A stretch of DNA of 64,000 bases. Source: DASXRU01 sp033856235. GTDB taxonomy: Bacteria; Acidobacteriota; Blastocatellia; Pyrinomonadales; Pyrinomonadaceae. The notes beneath the pieces are model-generated. The model had not been told where the DNA came from. It saw only the letters and a list, made by a program, of their open reading frames with translations, and did no database searches. Positions 1 through 8,423 of this stretch are shown here, one piece after another. The stretch's first letter is position 1, and each line of letters begins with the position of its first letter. The translations under genes and the position numbers were made by a program. The DNA is taken from NCBI GenBank assembly GCA_033856235.1, contig JAWVFI010000151.1:1-64000 (forward strand), written 5' to 3'.

Positions 1-1721
1 TGAACCAGGGCATCGCGCAACGTTACCGGCTGATTGGAATATTTATCTCCGAAGTTTCCCGGCGAGTATTCCTGATTGTCGTACGTGAACGTCTTCGGCT
101 CGTCCTTGTAAACGGTTGCCGGCGTAATCACACGCGGCACCGGATCGTACGCGGTGTTGAGCGCCGTGGCGTAAACGAATGGTTTGAAGACCGAGCCGGG
201 CTGGCGCATTGCTTCGGCGCGATTGAGCTGGCTCTTGGCATAATCGCGGCCGCCCACCATTGTGACGATTTCCCCGGTGCGGGTATTCATGGCCACCAGC
301 GCCGCCTGCAACGTGCCCGGTTGCACTCGCTTTGCCTGCGCCTTATCAAGCACCGCCAGTTGTTTGCTGATAGCTGCGTACGCGGCGCGCTGCAGATCCA
401 TATCCACAGTGGTGTAAATGCGCAGGTGCTCAGCCGCGCCCGGACCGGCAACCAGATCGCCTAATTGGCCCTGTACGTAATCGGAAAAATATGGCGCGTC
501 GGAAAGATCGATGCGGCCTTTGGTGGGCGCTACTTTCAATTCAGTCGCTTCTGCTTGCTTCGCTTCCTCCTGCGTAATTTCGCCGGTTTCGGCCATCGAC
601 TGCAGGACTTGATTGCGACGGGCCGTAGCAGTTTCGATATCGTGATAAGGGTTGTAACGATTTGGGCTGCGTATCAGACCGGCGAGAAATGCGGACTCCG
701 GCAGAGTCAGGTTCGTCACGTCCTTATTGAAATAGGCAGCGGCGGCCTCGCCGAACCCATTGATCGAAAAGCCCGACTGTTGACCCAAATAAGCTTGATT
801 GCAGTAGAGCGCGAAAATATCTTCTTTACGCAAACGGGTCTCGAGAATGACCGACATGTAGGCTTCGGCGACCTTTCGCTTCCAAGTACGCTCCGGTGAC
901 AGCAGGAGGTTCTTAACGAGTTGCTGAGTAATGCTCGAACCGCCCTGGCGGGCGATGGGTGAATTAGGATCGGCGTCATAGCGGCGGACGAATGCTCGCA
1001 CGATGCCGCGAATATTCACGCCGTAATGCTCGAAGAAGGATCGATCCTCGGTAACCGTAATTGCCTTGATCAGGTGCGGCGGCAAATCATTAAAGCCGAT
1101 TACCTTGCGCTTGGCCCGCTCTCTGCCGGTCACCGAACTGATTAGCTCAGGTTCCAGTTGGGCGCGATCCATCCGCGCGTTTCCCTCGACATTCGTGATC
1201 GCACCGATCGCGTTGCCGGCTCGCGCAAACTGAACGCGTAACCGCGGAAAGGAATGCGTGCCATCCACGTCGGCATCAGCACCCGGCACCACTTCCACCG
1301 TCAGGCCATCGACAACGTACCGGCCGCGAGCGCTTTCGCCCTGTTGACCCGGCTCGATGTAGCCGGCCCTTTTCAAATAAGCAACCAGATCGGTTTCCGA
1401 GATATTCTGACCGACGCGGATCTGTTTCGGCGCTGCATAAATGCCGGCGGAGCGCGTGAACACCTCGCCGCTCAGGAGGTTATCTATTCGTTTCGATAAC
1501 ACGATCCAGTAGTAGGCGAGGATGCCGAAGAAGAGCACCGTCGCTACACCCAGTGGAATGATGACATAGGGCTGTAGCAGGAAGCGTTTGAATCGCTGTG
1601 CCCTGGTTCGGTCCGGCTCCTGGTATCTGACGATGCGAGGCGGGCGGGGTGGCCGGGACAGTTTTTTGCTGTCGCGCGCAACGGGCGGTATGCGATTGTC
1701 CGGCGGGTGGCGAATGGGCAT
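1..1721 (-). CDS. Bifunctional penicillin-binding protein (PBP1 type), 3' end beyond window
   Basis: Makes peptidoglycan in the periplasm: a GT51 domain polymerises lipid II and a transpeptidase domain cross-links it. Translating the minus strand from the ATG at 1721 gives about 573 residues before the window edge. There is a basic, proline-rich cytoplasmic tail, one membrane segment (YVIIPLGVATVLFFGILAYY) at about residues 48-70, and a UB2H-like stretch. The GT51 motifs EDRSFFEHYG and GGSSITQQLVKN follow, then FNKDVTNLTLPESAFLAGLI. The transpeptidase active-site SxxK lies in RQPGSVFKPF. The UB2H-like region suggests PBP1B rather than PBP1A. The SxN and KTG motifs must lie outside the window, so completeness cannot be judged. 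The gene is divergent from the K+ channel gene, with a palindrome pair between them. Confidence 0.93.
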   Translation of the reverse strand, partial: MPIRHPPDNRIPPVARDSKKLSRPPRPPRIVRYQEPDRTRAQRFKRFLLQPYVIIPLGVATVLFFGILAYYWIVLSKRIDNLLSGEVFTRSAGIYAAPKQIRVGQNISETDLVAYLKRAGYIEPGQQGESARGRYVVDGLTVEVVPGADADVDGTHSFPRLRVQFARAGNAIGAITNVEGNARMDRAQLEPELISSVTGRERAKRKVIGFNDLPPHLIKAITVTEDRSFFEHYGVNIRGIVRAFVRRYDADPNSPIARQGGSSITQQLVKNLLLSPERTWKRKVAEAYMSVILETRLRKEDIFALYCNQAYLGQQSGFSINGFGEAAAAYFNKDVTNLTLPESAFLAGLIRSPNRYNPYHDIETATARRNQVLQSMAETGEITQEEAKQAEATELKVAPTKGRIDLSDAPYFSDYVQGQLGDLVAGPGAAEHLRIYTTVDMDLQRAAYAAISKQLAVLDKAQAKRVQPGTLQAALVAMNTRTGEIVTMVGGRDYAKSQLNRAEAMRQPGSVFKPFVYATALNTAYDPVPRVITPATVYKDEPKTFTYDNQEYSPGNFGDKYSNQPVTLRDALV

Positions 1722-1739
1722 GGAATCAGTTGGAAAGTC

Positions 1740-1810
1740 TGTAACGCAAACTGTTAGTTTGCGTGCACGCTGAAAGTCACTCAAATGGCAAACTAACAGT
1801 TTGCGTTACA
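1740..1810. repeat. Perfect palindrome pair (23-bp arms)
   Basis: The arms at 1740-1762 and 1788-1810 are exact reverse complements (core CGCAAACTGTTAGTTTGCG), separated by 25 bp. The arms are themselves nearly palindromic, so the element can form one long hairpin or two small ones. A degenerate relative lies at 49972-50043. It sits between the divergent PBP and K+ channel genes. Confidence 0.9.
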
Positions 1811-1910
1811 AAACAGGCCCTAAACTCAATTCGCAGTCTACTACAATTGACACCTATCTCCGCTTTTCGTTAACGTCCAACGTCTGGTCAATGTTTGATG
1901 CCATTTTGGT

Positions 1911-2945
1911 ATGACAGGTTTCATGCCGCCTCCTTCCCGAATTTCGCGAAGAAGTCGCCGTCGCCTTGCTTACGCGCTCAGCGCGCTGGCGGGCGCCCTG
2001 GCGCTGGGTACTCTCGGGTTCCACCTGATCGAAGTACCGTCGCTGCTGGACAGTCTTTATCTCACGGCGCAGACCATGACCACGGTCGGCTATGGCGATG
2101 TCGCGCTGAAGACGCCGGCCGGACGACTCTTCGCCCTTTGCTTCATGCTGGTGAGCGTCGGGACAGTCGCGTACATTCTTTCTACCGCGGTACAGTCAAT
2201 CGTTGAGTCAGAGCTGATTGCCACTTTTGGCGAGCGGCGGCGGTCCAGGAAAATGAGCAAGCTGCACAATCACTTCATCATTTGCGGCGCCGGCCGGGTC
2301 GGTTCGCATTTAATCAGGCACCTGCGGCGCGCAGGCGAAAGTTTCGTCGTCATTGAAATTGACGCGCAGAAGGCGCACGAACTAGCTGACGACGACACGA
2401 TGGTGCTGCACCGGGATGCCACGCTGGAAGATACCCTGCACGACGCCGGCGTAGAGCATGCGCGTGGGCTGGCGGCGTGCTTACCTGATGATGCGGACAA
2501 TCTCTATGTCGTGCTCACGGCGCGCGGGCTGAATCCGAATCTCCACATAGTTGCAAGGGCTGCCGAGGAAGAGGCTGATCGAAAACTGAAGCGCGCCGGG
2601 GCTGATTTGGTAGTAGCTCCGACGATCATCGGCGGGCATCGCCTGGCGATTGCGCTGCGAAAGCCGGCCGTTGGCGAATTCATCGATTCCGTGACCGTTA
2701 ACGAGCTGGGTTTGGAATTCGAGCAAGTGGTAGTAGAAGCGACATCGTGTTTAGCGGGGCAGAAGCTTCGCTCGTCGGTCAATCGCTCGGAAATGGACGT
2801 CGTTATCGTCAGCATCCGGCGCCAGAACGGCGAGTCACTGTTCAACCCCCGGGGCGAAACACAGATTGAAAGCGGTGACATTCTAATCGCGATCGGTGGA
2901 ACTGAGGCACTTGAGAAATTGAACCTGCTGGCCAGCGGCGGGTGA
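1911..2945 (+). CDS. Potassium channel with RCK (TrkA-N/TrkA-C) domains
   Basis: Two-transmembrane K+ channel of the MthK/Kch type in the inner membrane. The K+ selectivity filter TVGYGD is at residues 58-63, between a first membrane helix (about 20-40) and a second (about 70-92). A cytosolic RCK domain follows with the Rossmann glycine motif ICGAGRVGS near residue 120, then a TrkA-C ligand-gating domain near 255-340. At 344 aa it has the usual length for the family. The basic N-terminus (SRRSRRR) fits an inside-in topology. An alternative upstream start would add only a few residues. The ligand (Ca2+, nucleotide) cannot be read from sequence. The next gene starts 19 bp downstream. Confidence 0.93.
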   Translation: MTGFMPPPSRISRRSRRRLAYALSALAGALALGTLGFHLIEVPSLLDSLYLTAQTMTTVGYGDVALKTPAGRLFALCFMLVSVGTVAYILSTAVQSIVESELIATFGERRRSRKMSKLHNHFIICGAGRVGSHLIRHLRRAGESFVVIEIDAQKAHELADDDTMVLHRDATLEDTLHDAGVEHARGLAACLPDDADNLYVVLTARGLNPNLHIVARAAEEEADRKLKRAGADLVVAPTIIGGHRLAIALRKPAVGEFIDSVTVNELGLEFEQVVVEATSCLAGQKLRSSVNRSEMDVVIVSIRRQNGESLFNPRGETQIESGDILIAIGGTEALEKLNLLASGG

Positions 2946-2964
2946 TCTCGGGATCGATTAGAAG

Positions 2965-3807
2965 ATGAGAATACTGGTAACCGGCGGGAGCGGATATCTG
3001 GGAACGCACGTGCTTCGTTTTCTTGGCGCGGAAGACTTCTCACGGCGTTCAGGTTTGGACATCTTGAACCCGCAGGATGCAATGCGGGTTGCTGATTACG
3101 ATGTCGTAATCCATCTGGCCGCGTTTCTCAGCAAGGATCCAGCGGAGGCCAGCCAGTGCTTCCGCACCAACGCCGAAGGCACCGCTAAACTTTTGCAGCA
3201 CATGCGGCCAAACTCGGTTTTTATCTATGCTTCGACCAAAGACGTTTACGGCGCGTCTGCCGAGGAACACTTCGAAGTGCCGGAGAGCTGCCCAACCGAT
3301 TACAGCGGGCAGTCGGCCCTCGAGTGGTCCAAGTTAATCGGCGAGCGTTACGTCGAGTACTATGGGGCTGAGCGAGGCTTTCGGACATGTATCTTTCGCC
3401 TCTCAACCGTCTATGCCCGGCCGTCGGATGGCAACGAATACGGCTTTGTGACGAATTATGTGGAGTCAGTGAAACGAGGCTGGCCCATAGCACTGCCGTT
3501 GGAAGGCCGTCCTGTGCGCGACTTGCTGTACGTCGATGACTTTTCGCAGGCCTGCCGCGCGTTTATCGATTCGGCGCAGAGTCGCGGCTTGTATAACCTG
3601 GGCGGCGGGCGCACGAATGCAATTACGTTGCGCGAGATTATCGACCAGGTTGCAGAAATGATTCAGTGCAACGCCGTAATCAATGAAGAGATCGTCTTGC
3701 CGGCCCCGGTGCCTCTTAATTACATCTCCGACCTGAAACGGGTCCGCTCTGAACTTGGCTGGCAACCGACGATTGCAATTGTAGACGGGTTGCGGAGTTT
3801 GATTTGA
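2965..3807 (+). CDS. NAD-dependent epimerase/dehydratase (extended SDR) with altered catalytic motif
   Basis: Extended short-chain dehydrogenase fold, as in nucleotide-sugar epimerases and reductases. The NAD-binding motif TGGSGYLG lies at residues 6-13; VIHLAAFLSKDP and FIYASTKDVYG follow the family pattern. In canonical members the active site is YxxxK. Here the lysine is K123 but the position four residues earlier is L119 (ALEWSK), so the catalytic tyrosine appears to be missing; Y113 is six residues too early. It may act on a sugar by another route or be a non-catalytic relative. At 280 aa it is slightly short. It overlaps the heptosyltransferase gene by 4 bp (TTGA), so a role in surface-sugar synthesis is likely but the substrate is unknown. 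Confidence 0.85.
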   Translation: MRILVTGGSGYLGTHVLRFLGAEDFSRRSGLDILNPQDAMRVADYDVVIHLAAFLSKDPAEASQCFRTNAEGTAKLLQHMRPNSVFIYASTKDVYGASAEEHFEVPESCPTDYSGQSALEWSKLIGERYVEYYGAERGFRTCIFRLSTVYARPSDGNEYGFVTNYVESVKRGWPIALPLEGRPVRDLLYVDDFSQACRAFIDSAQSRGLYNLGGGRTNAITLREIIDQVAEMIQCNAVINEEIVLPAPVPLNYISDLKRVRSELGWQPTIAIVDGLRSLI

Positions 3808-4883
3808 AGACGGAAACGATCAAACGCGTCGTCGTTCGCGGCGCAAATTGGGTTGGCGATAGCGCGATCACGATTCCGGCGTTGCGTGAATTGCGTTCGC
3901 TCTTGCCGCGCGCGCACATCACATTGGCAACGCGCCCCGGGCCGGCTGGTCTATTTACCGATGCCGATTTCATAGACGACTTGATCATCTCTGAATCTAG
4001 CGGGTGGGGTTCTTTGCGTAGGCAGATCGTGAGCCTCAGGCGAGGGAATTTTGATCTGGCAGTGATCTTCCCCAATTCGTTCCAGACGGCCCTGGTTGCC
4101 GCGCTGGCGCGAGTCCCCTTCCGCCTGGGATATGCAGCGCAGGGCCGCGGATTTCTATTGACGCATTCCCAACCGCAGCCGGAATGGCGCGATTCGCGTC
4201 ATGAAGTCTATTACTACGTCAACATCATTGCGGCGGTCGGCTGTTTGCTGCACGGCAACTCTCGGGCACTGGATCATGAACCTGACTATGCAATTGTAGT
4301 TTCGCCGGAACGGCGCGCGGCCGCGCGCGAGCAACTGGCTTCGCTCGGCGTGCGTAGCGACCGAGCGTTGGTAGCAATCTGCCCCGGCTCTGTGAATAGC
4401 CGCGCGAAGCGTTGGCCGGCGGATCGTTATGCGGAACTGGGTAGTCGTATGGCTGAGGAGTTGGGCTCCGAAGTAATGCTGATTGGCTCTCCCGATGAGC
4501 GCGACGTCTCCTTCGAAGTCGCTCGCCAAATGCAAACCAAACCGATCATCGCCACGGGTTCAACCGACCTGGCCCAGACGACGGCAATACTGAGTTGCGT
4601 GGATTTGCTGATAACCAACGATACGGGGCCCGCGCACATCGCGTCGGCGCTGCGACGGCCCACACTGGTGATCTTCGGGCCAACTAATCCGTTGACGACG
4701 CGACCGTTCTCATCAACTGGTGAGCTTATCAGGCAACCACCGGTCTGCGCCCCATGTATGCTGCGGGATTGCCCGATCGATCATCGATGTATGACCGCCA
4801 TTTCGCCTGATGAAGTTTTTCAGCGCGCGAGTAGGATGTTGCAGCGTAGCTACAGAGTAGATCAACTCCTTGGAGTGCGCTGA
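3804..4883 (+). CDS. waaF: ADP-heptose:LPS heptosyltransferase (GT9 family)
   Basis: Glycosyltransferase family 9 enzyme that transfers heptose from ADP-heptose to the LPS core at the inner face of the inner membrane. At 359 aa it has the family length. The N-terminal domain begins VVVRGANWVGDSAITIPAL, the usual heptosyltransferase II start. The C-terminal nucleotide-binding half has CPGSVNSRAKRWP, then TNDTGPAHIASAL and FGPTNP, and the late cysteines CAPCMLRDCP typical of type II enzymes. The start is TTG at 3804 inside the stop of the upstream gene, with GCGGAG about 7 bp upstream. The last codons and stop lie inside the left arm of a palindrome pair. Neighbouring gmhB and hldE halves supply its donor. 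Confidence 0.92.
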   Translation: MKTETIKRVVVRGANWVGDSAITIPALRELRSLLPRAHITLATRPGPAGLFTDADFIDDLIISESSGWGSLRRQIVSLRRGNFDLAVIFPNSFQTALVAALARVPFRLGYAAQGRGFLLTHSQPQPEWRDSRHEVYYYVNIIAAVGCLLHGNSRALDHEPDYAIVVSPERRAAAREQLASLGVRSDRALVAICPGSVNSRAKRWPADRYAELGSRMAEELGSEVMLIGSPDERDVSFEVARQMQTKPIIATGSTDLAQTTAILSCVDLLITNDTGPAHIASALRRPTLVIFGPTNPLTTRPFSSTGELIRQPPVCAPCMLRDCPIDHRCMTAISPDEVFQRASRMLQRSYRVDQLLGVR

Positions 4884-5000
4884 CCTGTCAGCGCTTTGGT
4901 CGGTCGCGACCTGTCGCGACTTGGTTTGGAATTGAGATCTTTTGAAAGAATGCGGCGTCGAGCCGCCGCAGGCCAAAGCGGCGACAGGTCGCCGCACTCC
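4872..5000. repeat. Palindrome pair between waaF and gmhB
   Basis: The 28-bp arms at 4872-4899 and 4973-5000 are reverse complements with only a few mismatches (core GCGACAGGTCGCCGCACTCC). Smaller hairpins lie inside (GTCGCGACCTGTCGCGAC at 4904-4921 and the GCGGC...GCCGC stem near 4952-4970). The left arm carries the waaF stop codon, and the right arm ends 5 bp before the gmhB start. Confidence 0.85.
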
Positions 5001-5004
5001 AAAT

Positions 5005-5580
5005 ATGAACAAAGCAGTTTTCATTGACCGCGACGGGACTATCTCGGAGGAGGTCGGTTATGTTAACCATCCGACGCGCTTCCGTCTGTTGCCGCACTCT
5101 GCTGAGGCGATTCGCACATTGAATCAGGAGGGTTGGCTGGCAATTTTAGTGACAAACCAAGCCGGAGTGGCCCGGGGATATTTCTCCGAAGACCTGATTC
5201 ATGAGGTCCATGAACGTTTGGTAAGCGAGCTGGAGCAAGAGGGCGCGCGCCTCGATGGCATCTACTACTGCCCCCATCATCCGACGGTGGGCGAACCGCC
5301 ATATCGGTTAGACTGCGATTGCCGCAAGCCGAAGCCGGGCTTGATTAATCGCGCGGCTGCCGAACTGGATATCAAGTTGGACGAGAGCTGGATGGTTGGA
5401 GATCGCTTTGGCGACGTTCAGCTCGCGCGCAATGCCGGAGTTAATTCCGCCTTCGTGCTGACCGGCTATGGCCGCGGAGAATGGGAACACCAACGGCGTG
5501 CGTGGCCTTCGCAACCGGAAATCGTCGCCGAGGATCTACTCGAAGCCGTGCAACAAATAAGTCAGAACCGCCTGCGGTAG
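5005..5580 (+). CDS. gmhB: D-glycero-D-manno-heptose-1,7-bisphosphate 7-phosphatase
   Basis: HAD-superfamily phosphatase that removes the 7-phosphate from heptose bisphosphate, between the kinase and nucleotidyltransferase steps of ADP-heptose synthesis. HAD motif I is FIDRDGTI (D9/D11 region), motif II LVTNQAGVARG, and the zinc-loop cysteine/histidine cluster is YYCPHHP ... DCDCRKPKPG. WMVGDRFGDVQLARNAG gives motifs III/IV. At 191 aa it has the normal length. I chose ATG 5005; an in-frame ATG at 4942 would add 21 residues translated from the palindrome (KECGVEPPQAKAATGRR), which is unlikely to be native. The last codons (NRLR, stop) also come from a palindrome arm. A conventional Shine-Dalgarno is absent, so coupling with waaF is plausible. 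Confidence 0.92.
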   Translation: MNKAVFIDRDGTISEEVGYVNHPTRFRLLPHSAEAIRTLNQEGWLAILVTNQAGVARGYFSEDLIHEVHERLVSELEQEGARLDGIYYCPHHPTVGEPPYRLDCDCRKPKPGLINRAAAELDIKLDESWMVGDRFGDVQLARNAGVNSAFVLTGYGRGEWEHQRRAWPSQPEIVAEDLLEAVQQISQNRLR

Positions 5581-5693
5581 CGGGCGGTTGATCGTCCAGA
5601 TAGCTAGTGACCAGGACACATAAACCGCCCGCTACCGCAGGCGGTTCTGACAGGACCAGTGGGCCCGCCCGCTACCGCAGGCAGCACTGACAG
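5561..5693. repeat. Perfect 29-bp palindrome pair plus a third partial copy
   Basis: Arms at 5561-5589 and 5623-5651 are exact reverse complements (core ACCGCCTGCGGTAGCGGGCG). A third, diverged copy of the right arm follows at about 5665-5693. The left arm encodes the last residues and stop codon of gmhB. The third copy ends just before the Shine-Dalgarno of the heptose kinase gene. Confidence 0.92.
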
Positions 5694-5701
5694 GAGACAG
5701 C

Positions 5702-6721
5702 TTGGCTACAGACCTTTCTGCCACAATCGCGGATTTCGCACGCCGCCGGATTCTGGTAATCGGCGACGCCATCGCCGACCAGTTTATCTATGGTGAAATC
5801 GGCCGCGTTTCGCGTGAGGCGCCGGTTTTCATACTGCGACACGAACATACGGAAACGGCGCCGGGTGGGGCCGCTAATTGCGCTGCGAATCTGACGGCGT
5901 TGGGCGCCCAGGTGAATCTGGTTGGCGTGGTGGGGACTGATGAGCCGGGAAACGCGCTGATGGAAAGGTTGCGAGATGCGAAGGTCGATTGCAGCGGCGT
6001 TGTGGTGTCGCCGGAGTACCGCACGACCACCAAGGTCCGCGTCCTCGCCGGCCAAACACACTCGACGCGCCAGCAGGTTATTCGCATTGACTATGAAGCA
6101 AAGAGGGGCCTCGACGCTGAGTTGCGCGATCAGCTTACTGCCTATATCCGCGAACTGGCGCAACGAGCCGATGCGGTAATCATTTCCGACTATGGCTACG
6201 GCGCCGCGGATCCTTCAATCGCGGAAACGGTTCACGAAGCCGCTGCAAATTCCGGAACTCCGTTGTTAGTGGATTCCAGATTTCGCTTGTCGAGTTTTCC
6301 GCAGTTCACCTCCGCTACTCCGAACGAAGATGAATTGGCTAAGCTGATTGGTCGTGAGCCCGCTGATCTGGCCGAACTGGAGTCGGCCGGAACTGAGCTC
6401 TGCAAACGGCTGCAGTATCAAGCGCTCCTGATAACGCGGGGCGGCCACGGCATCATGTTGTTGGAGCCAGGCAAAGCACCTCTGCACGAGGACGCCGTCG
6501 GTCCGCACGAGCCAGTTGATGTAACCGGGGCAGGTGATACAGTGATTGCGACCTATGGCCTTGCCCTGTCCTCCGGCGCTTCCTTCGCGGATGCGGCGCG
6601 GCTGGCAAATCTTGCCGGCGGCATCGTGGTTATGAAACGCGGGACGGCGACTGTCACCAAACAGGAATTGCTCGCCTCGGTTAGCGAACACGGTCTCAGC
6701 CAGCCGGCACCGACGCAGTAG
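5702..6721 (+). CDS. hldE: D-glycero-beta-D-manno-heptose-7-phosphate kinase (HldE kinase half, RfaE1)
   Basis: PfkB/ribokinase-family sugar kinase that phosphorylates heptose 7-phosphate at C1 in ADP-heptose synthesis. The N-terminus has ILVIGDAIADQFIYGE and the substrate motif APGGAANCAANLTALG. The ATP/anion-hole motif VDVTGAGDTVIATYGLAL near residues 271-288 contains the catalytic Asp of the GAGD signature. At 339 aa it matches the kinase half alone; the nucleotidyltransferase half is a separate gene at 7944, so HldE is split here. The start is TTG 5702 with a GGAG Shine-Dalgarno about 8 bp upstream. The next gene starts 8 bp after the stop. Confidence 0.93.
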   Translation: MATDLSATIADFARRRILVIGDAIADQFIYGEIGRVSREAPVFILRHEHTETAPGGAANCAANLTALGAQVNLVGVVGTDEPGNALMERLRDAKVDCSGVVVSPEYRTTTKVRVLAGQTHSTRQQVIRIDYEAKRGLDAELRDQLTAYIRELAQRADAVIISDYGYGAADPSIAETVHEAAANSGTPLLVDSRFRLSSFPQFTSATPNEDELAKLIGREPADLAELESAGTELCKRLQYQALLITRGGHGIMLLEPGKAPLHEDAVGPHEPVDVTGAGDTVIATYGLALSSGASFADAARLANLAGGIVVMKRGTATVTKQELLASVSEHGLSQPAPTQ

Positions 6722-6729
6722 TAGTCAAC

Positions 6730-7893
6730 ATGACTCCCGACAACGCATCGCTGTCTGAAGAGCACGAGAAAACCGACGTCGTTTCCCGCCCCGCGTCGCG
6801 TCGCAGCTGGCGCTCATGGATTTTTGCTCTTGCTGTACTTGGCGCAGCGTTGTTGCTACAAGGCATTGCCAAGCGGGCCCCGCATTTCGTCGAGCACTAC
6901 TACAGTCGCACAGTGTTTCCCCGCTTTGGCCATGCGCTTTCTTTTTTCAACGGCTGGTTCAGTTTTTCTCTTGCCGAGATACTCGTGGTCGGCCTGATTG
7001 GATTTGTGGTTGGTGGGGTTGTCTATCAAACGCTCCGGGTCTTGCAAACGCCTCGGAGGGCCGGGGCGGTAATCGGCACGAGCCTGCTGACTCTTCTTTG
7101 GGGGCTGAGTTCGGCCTTGATGCTCTTCCTGCTCCTCTGGGGTCTCAATTATCATCGCGAGCCTCTGGGGAAAAGCCTCGGCCTCGCGAAGCGAACGGCC
7201 ACCGATGATCAAATAGAAGCCCTCAGTCGCTCGATCATCAATGAGGTCAATGCAAACTATCAGCTCTCGCACGAGGGCGGAAGCGGCGGTTCACTTAACC
7301 GGACCCGGCTCTATGGTGAAATCGAAGACGCCTACCACAACGTCCCGTTGCTCACCGGTTTGTGCGGCGGAGGCTATGCTCGGCCCAAGCCTATCCGCTT
7401 GTCCGGAATCATGAGTTGGTTCGGAATCTCCGGCATTTACATGCCGTTCACGGGTGAAGCGAACTTTAATTCCCTTCAGCCCGATTTCGATCTTCCGTAT
7501 GTCATTGCCCATGAGAAGGCGCACCAATGCGGCGTTGCGCGCGAGGACGAGGCAAATTTCATCGCCTTTCTCGTTTGTTCGAACTCACCAGATCCCTTCG
7601 TGCGGTATTCGGGGTATCTCAACTCGCTGAGGGTTGTGAGCGCACTTCGCGTCGCCGGCCCTGAGCGCTACCGGAATGTGGTGGGAACCCTGGGTGCTGG
7701 GCCGCGCGCTGATCTAACGGCGCGCTCGGCATTCTGGGCGCGGTACCAGGGTCGCGGCATGGTATTAGGTCATAGAATAAACAACTCTTATCTCAGGGCG
7801 AATAACGTACCCGGTGGAACTCGAAGCTATAGCGAGGATGTAGCACTAATTATCAGTTACTATCTTCAGAACATGGAGAAAGCAGATCGCTGA
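6730..7893 (+). CDS. DUF3810 membrane protein with HExxH motif
   Basis: Integral membrane protein of the DUF3810 family (387 aa, normal length), function unproven. Three membrane helices lie in the first 145 residues (about 30-47, 78-104 and 116-138). A soluble domain then contains H261-E-K-A-H265, a zinc-metallopeptidase-like HExxH inside VIAHEKAHQCGVAREDEANF, with E274 as a candidate third ligand. This suggests a membrane-anchored zinc hydrolase, but activity is inference. The gene sits between the two halves of the heptose kinase/nucleotidyltransferase and is 8 bp from the kinase gene, so it is very likely cotranscribed with envelope-sugar genes. Confidence 0.85.
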   Translation: MTPDNASLSEEHEKTDVVSRPASRRSWRSWIFALAVLGAALLLQGIAKRAPHFVEHYYSRTVFPRFGHALSFFNGWFSFSLAEILVVGLIGFVVGGVVYQTLRVLQTPRRAGAVIGTSLLTLLWGLSSALMLFLLLWGLNYHREPLGKSLGLAKRTATDDQIEALSRSIINEVNANYQLSHEGGSGGSLNRTRLYGEIEDAYHNVPLLTGLCGGGYARPKPIRLSGIMSWFGISGIYMPFTGEANFNSLQPDFDLPYVIAHEKAHQCGVAREDEANFIAFLVCSNSPDPFVRYSGYLNSLRVVSALRVAGPERYRNVVGTLGAGPRADLTARSAFWARYQGRGMVLGHRINNSYLRANNVPGGTRSYSEDVALIISYYLQNMEKADR

Positions 7894-7943
7894 TCACAAG
7901 GATTTGTTTCTTTCTAAACTGGCAGCCGAACACTGAAAGAGTG

Positions 7944-8423
7944 ATGGACTTGGAAACATCAGAACGCATCCTGAATCGCGAATCTCTCGTCCAGCAGATT
8001 GCGTTCGCCCGCACTAAAGGGCTCACCGTGATCTTCGCGAATGGTTGTTTTGATCCGCTGCACGTCGGGCACGTGCGATATTTGCAGGGCGCGAAAGCCC
8101 TTGGGGACCTGCTCGTGGTCGGTTTGAACTCCGATCGGCAGGTTAGAGATTTGAAGGGACTTGGCCGCCCCCTCGTTCCGGAACGACAGCGCGCCGAAAT
8201 AGTTGCGGCCCTGGAAGCCGTCGATTTCGTGACCATCTTCGACGAGCCCACGGTCGAAACGCTGCTGCTCGCGCTCCGTCCCGACATTCACGCTAAGGGT
8301 ACTGACTACACAGAAGAAACAGTTCCGGAACGGGATGTGGTGCGCAGCTATGGCGGCAAGGTGGCAATCGTGGGCGACCCGAAGGATCATTCCAGCACCG
8401 ACCTGATCCGGGGCTTGCGATAG
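7944..8423 (+). CDS. rfaE2: D-glycero-beta-D-manno-heptose 1-phosphate adenylyltransferase (HldE half, RfaE2)
   Basis: Cytidylyltransferase-like nucleotidyltransferase that makes ADP-heptose from heptose 1-phosphate and ATP. The ANGCFDPLHVGHVRYLQGAK segment holds the HxGH nucleotide-binding signature near residues 37-48. VGLNSDRQVRDLKGLGRPLV and the late STDLIRGLR complete the family pattern. At 159 aa it is a stand-alone C-terminal HldE domain. ATG 7944 was chosen over GTG 7941, which would add one residue. Together with 5005-5580 and 5702-6721 it gives the kinase, phosphatase and adenylyltransferase steps; the isomerase gmhA and epimerase hldD are not in the window. Confidence 0.93.
   Translation: MDLETSERILNRESLVQQIAFARTKGLTVIFANGCFDPLHVGHVRYLQGAKALGDLLVVGLNSDRQVRDLKGLGRPLVPERQRAEIVAALEAVDFVTIFDEPTVETLLLALRPDIHAKGTDYTEETVPERDVVRSYGGKVAIVGDPKDHSSTDLIRGLR

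Noticed and set aside
4942..5004. Upstream start for gmhB adding 21 residues
   Set aside because: The added residues are encoded by a palindrome arm and do not fit the family N-terminus.
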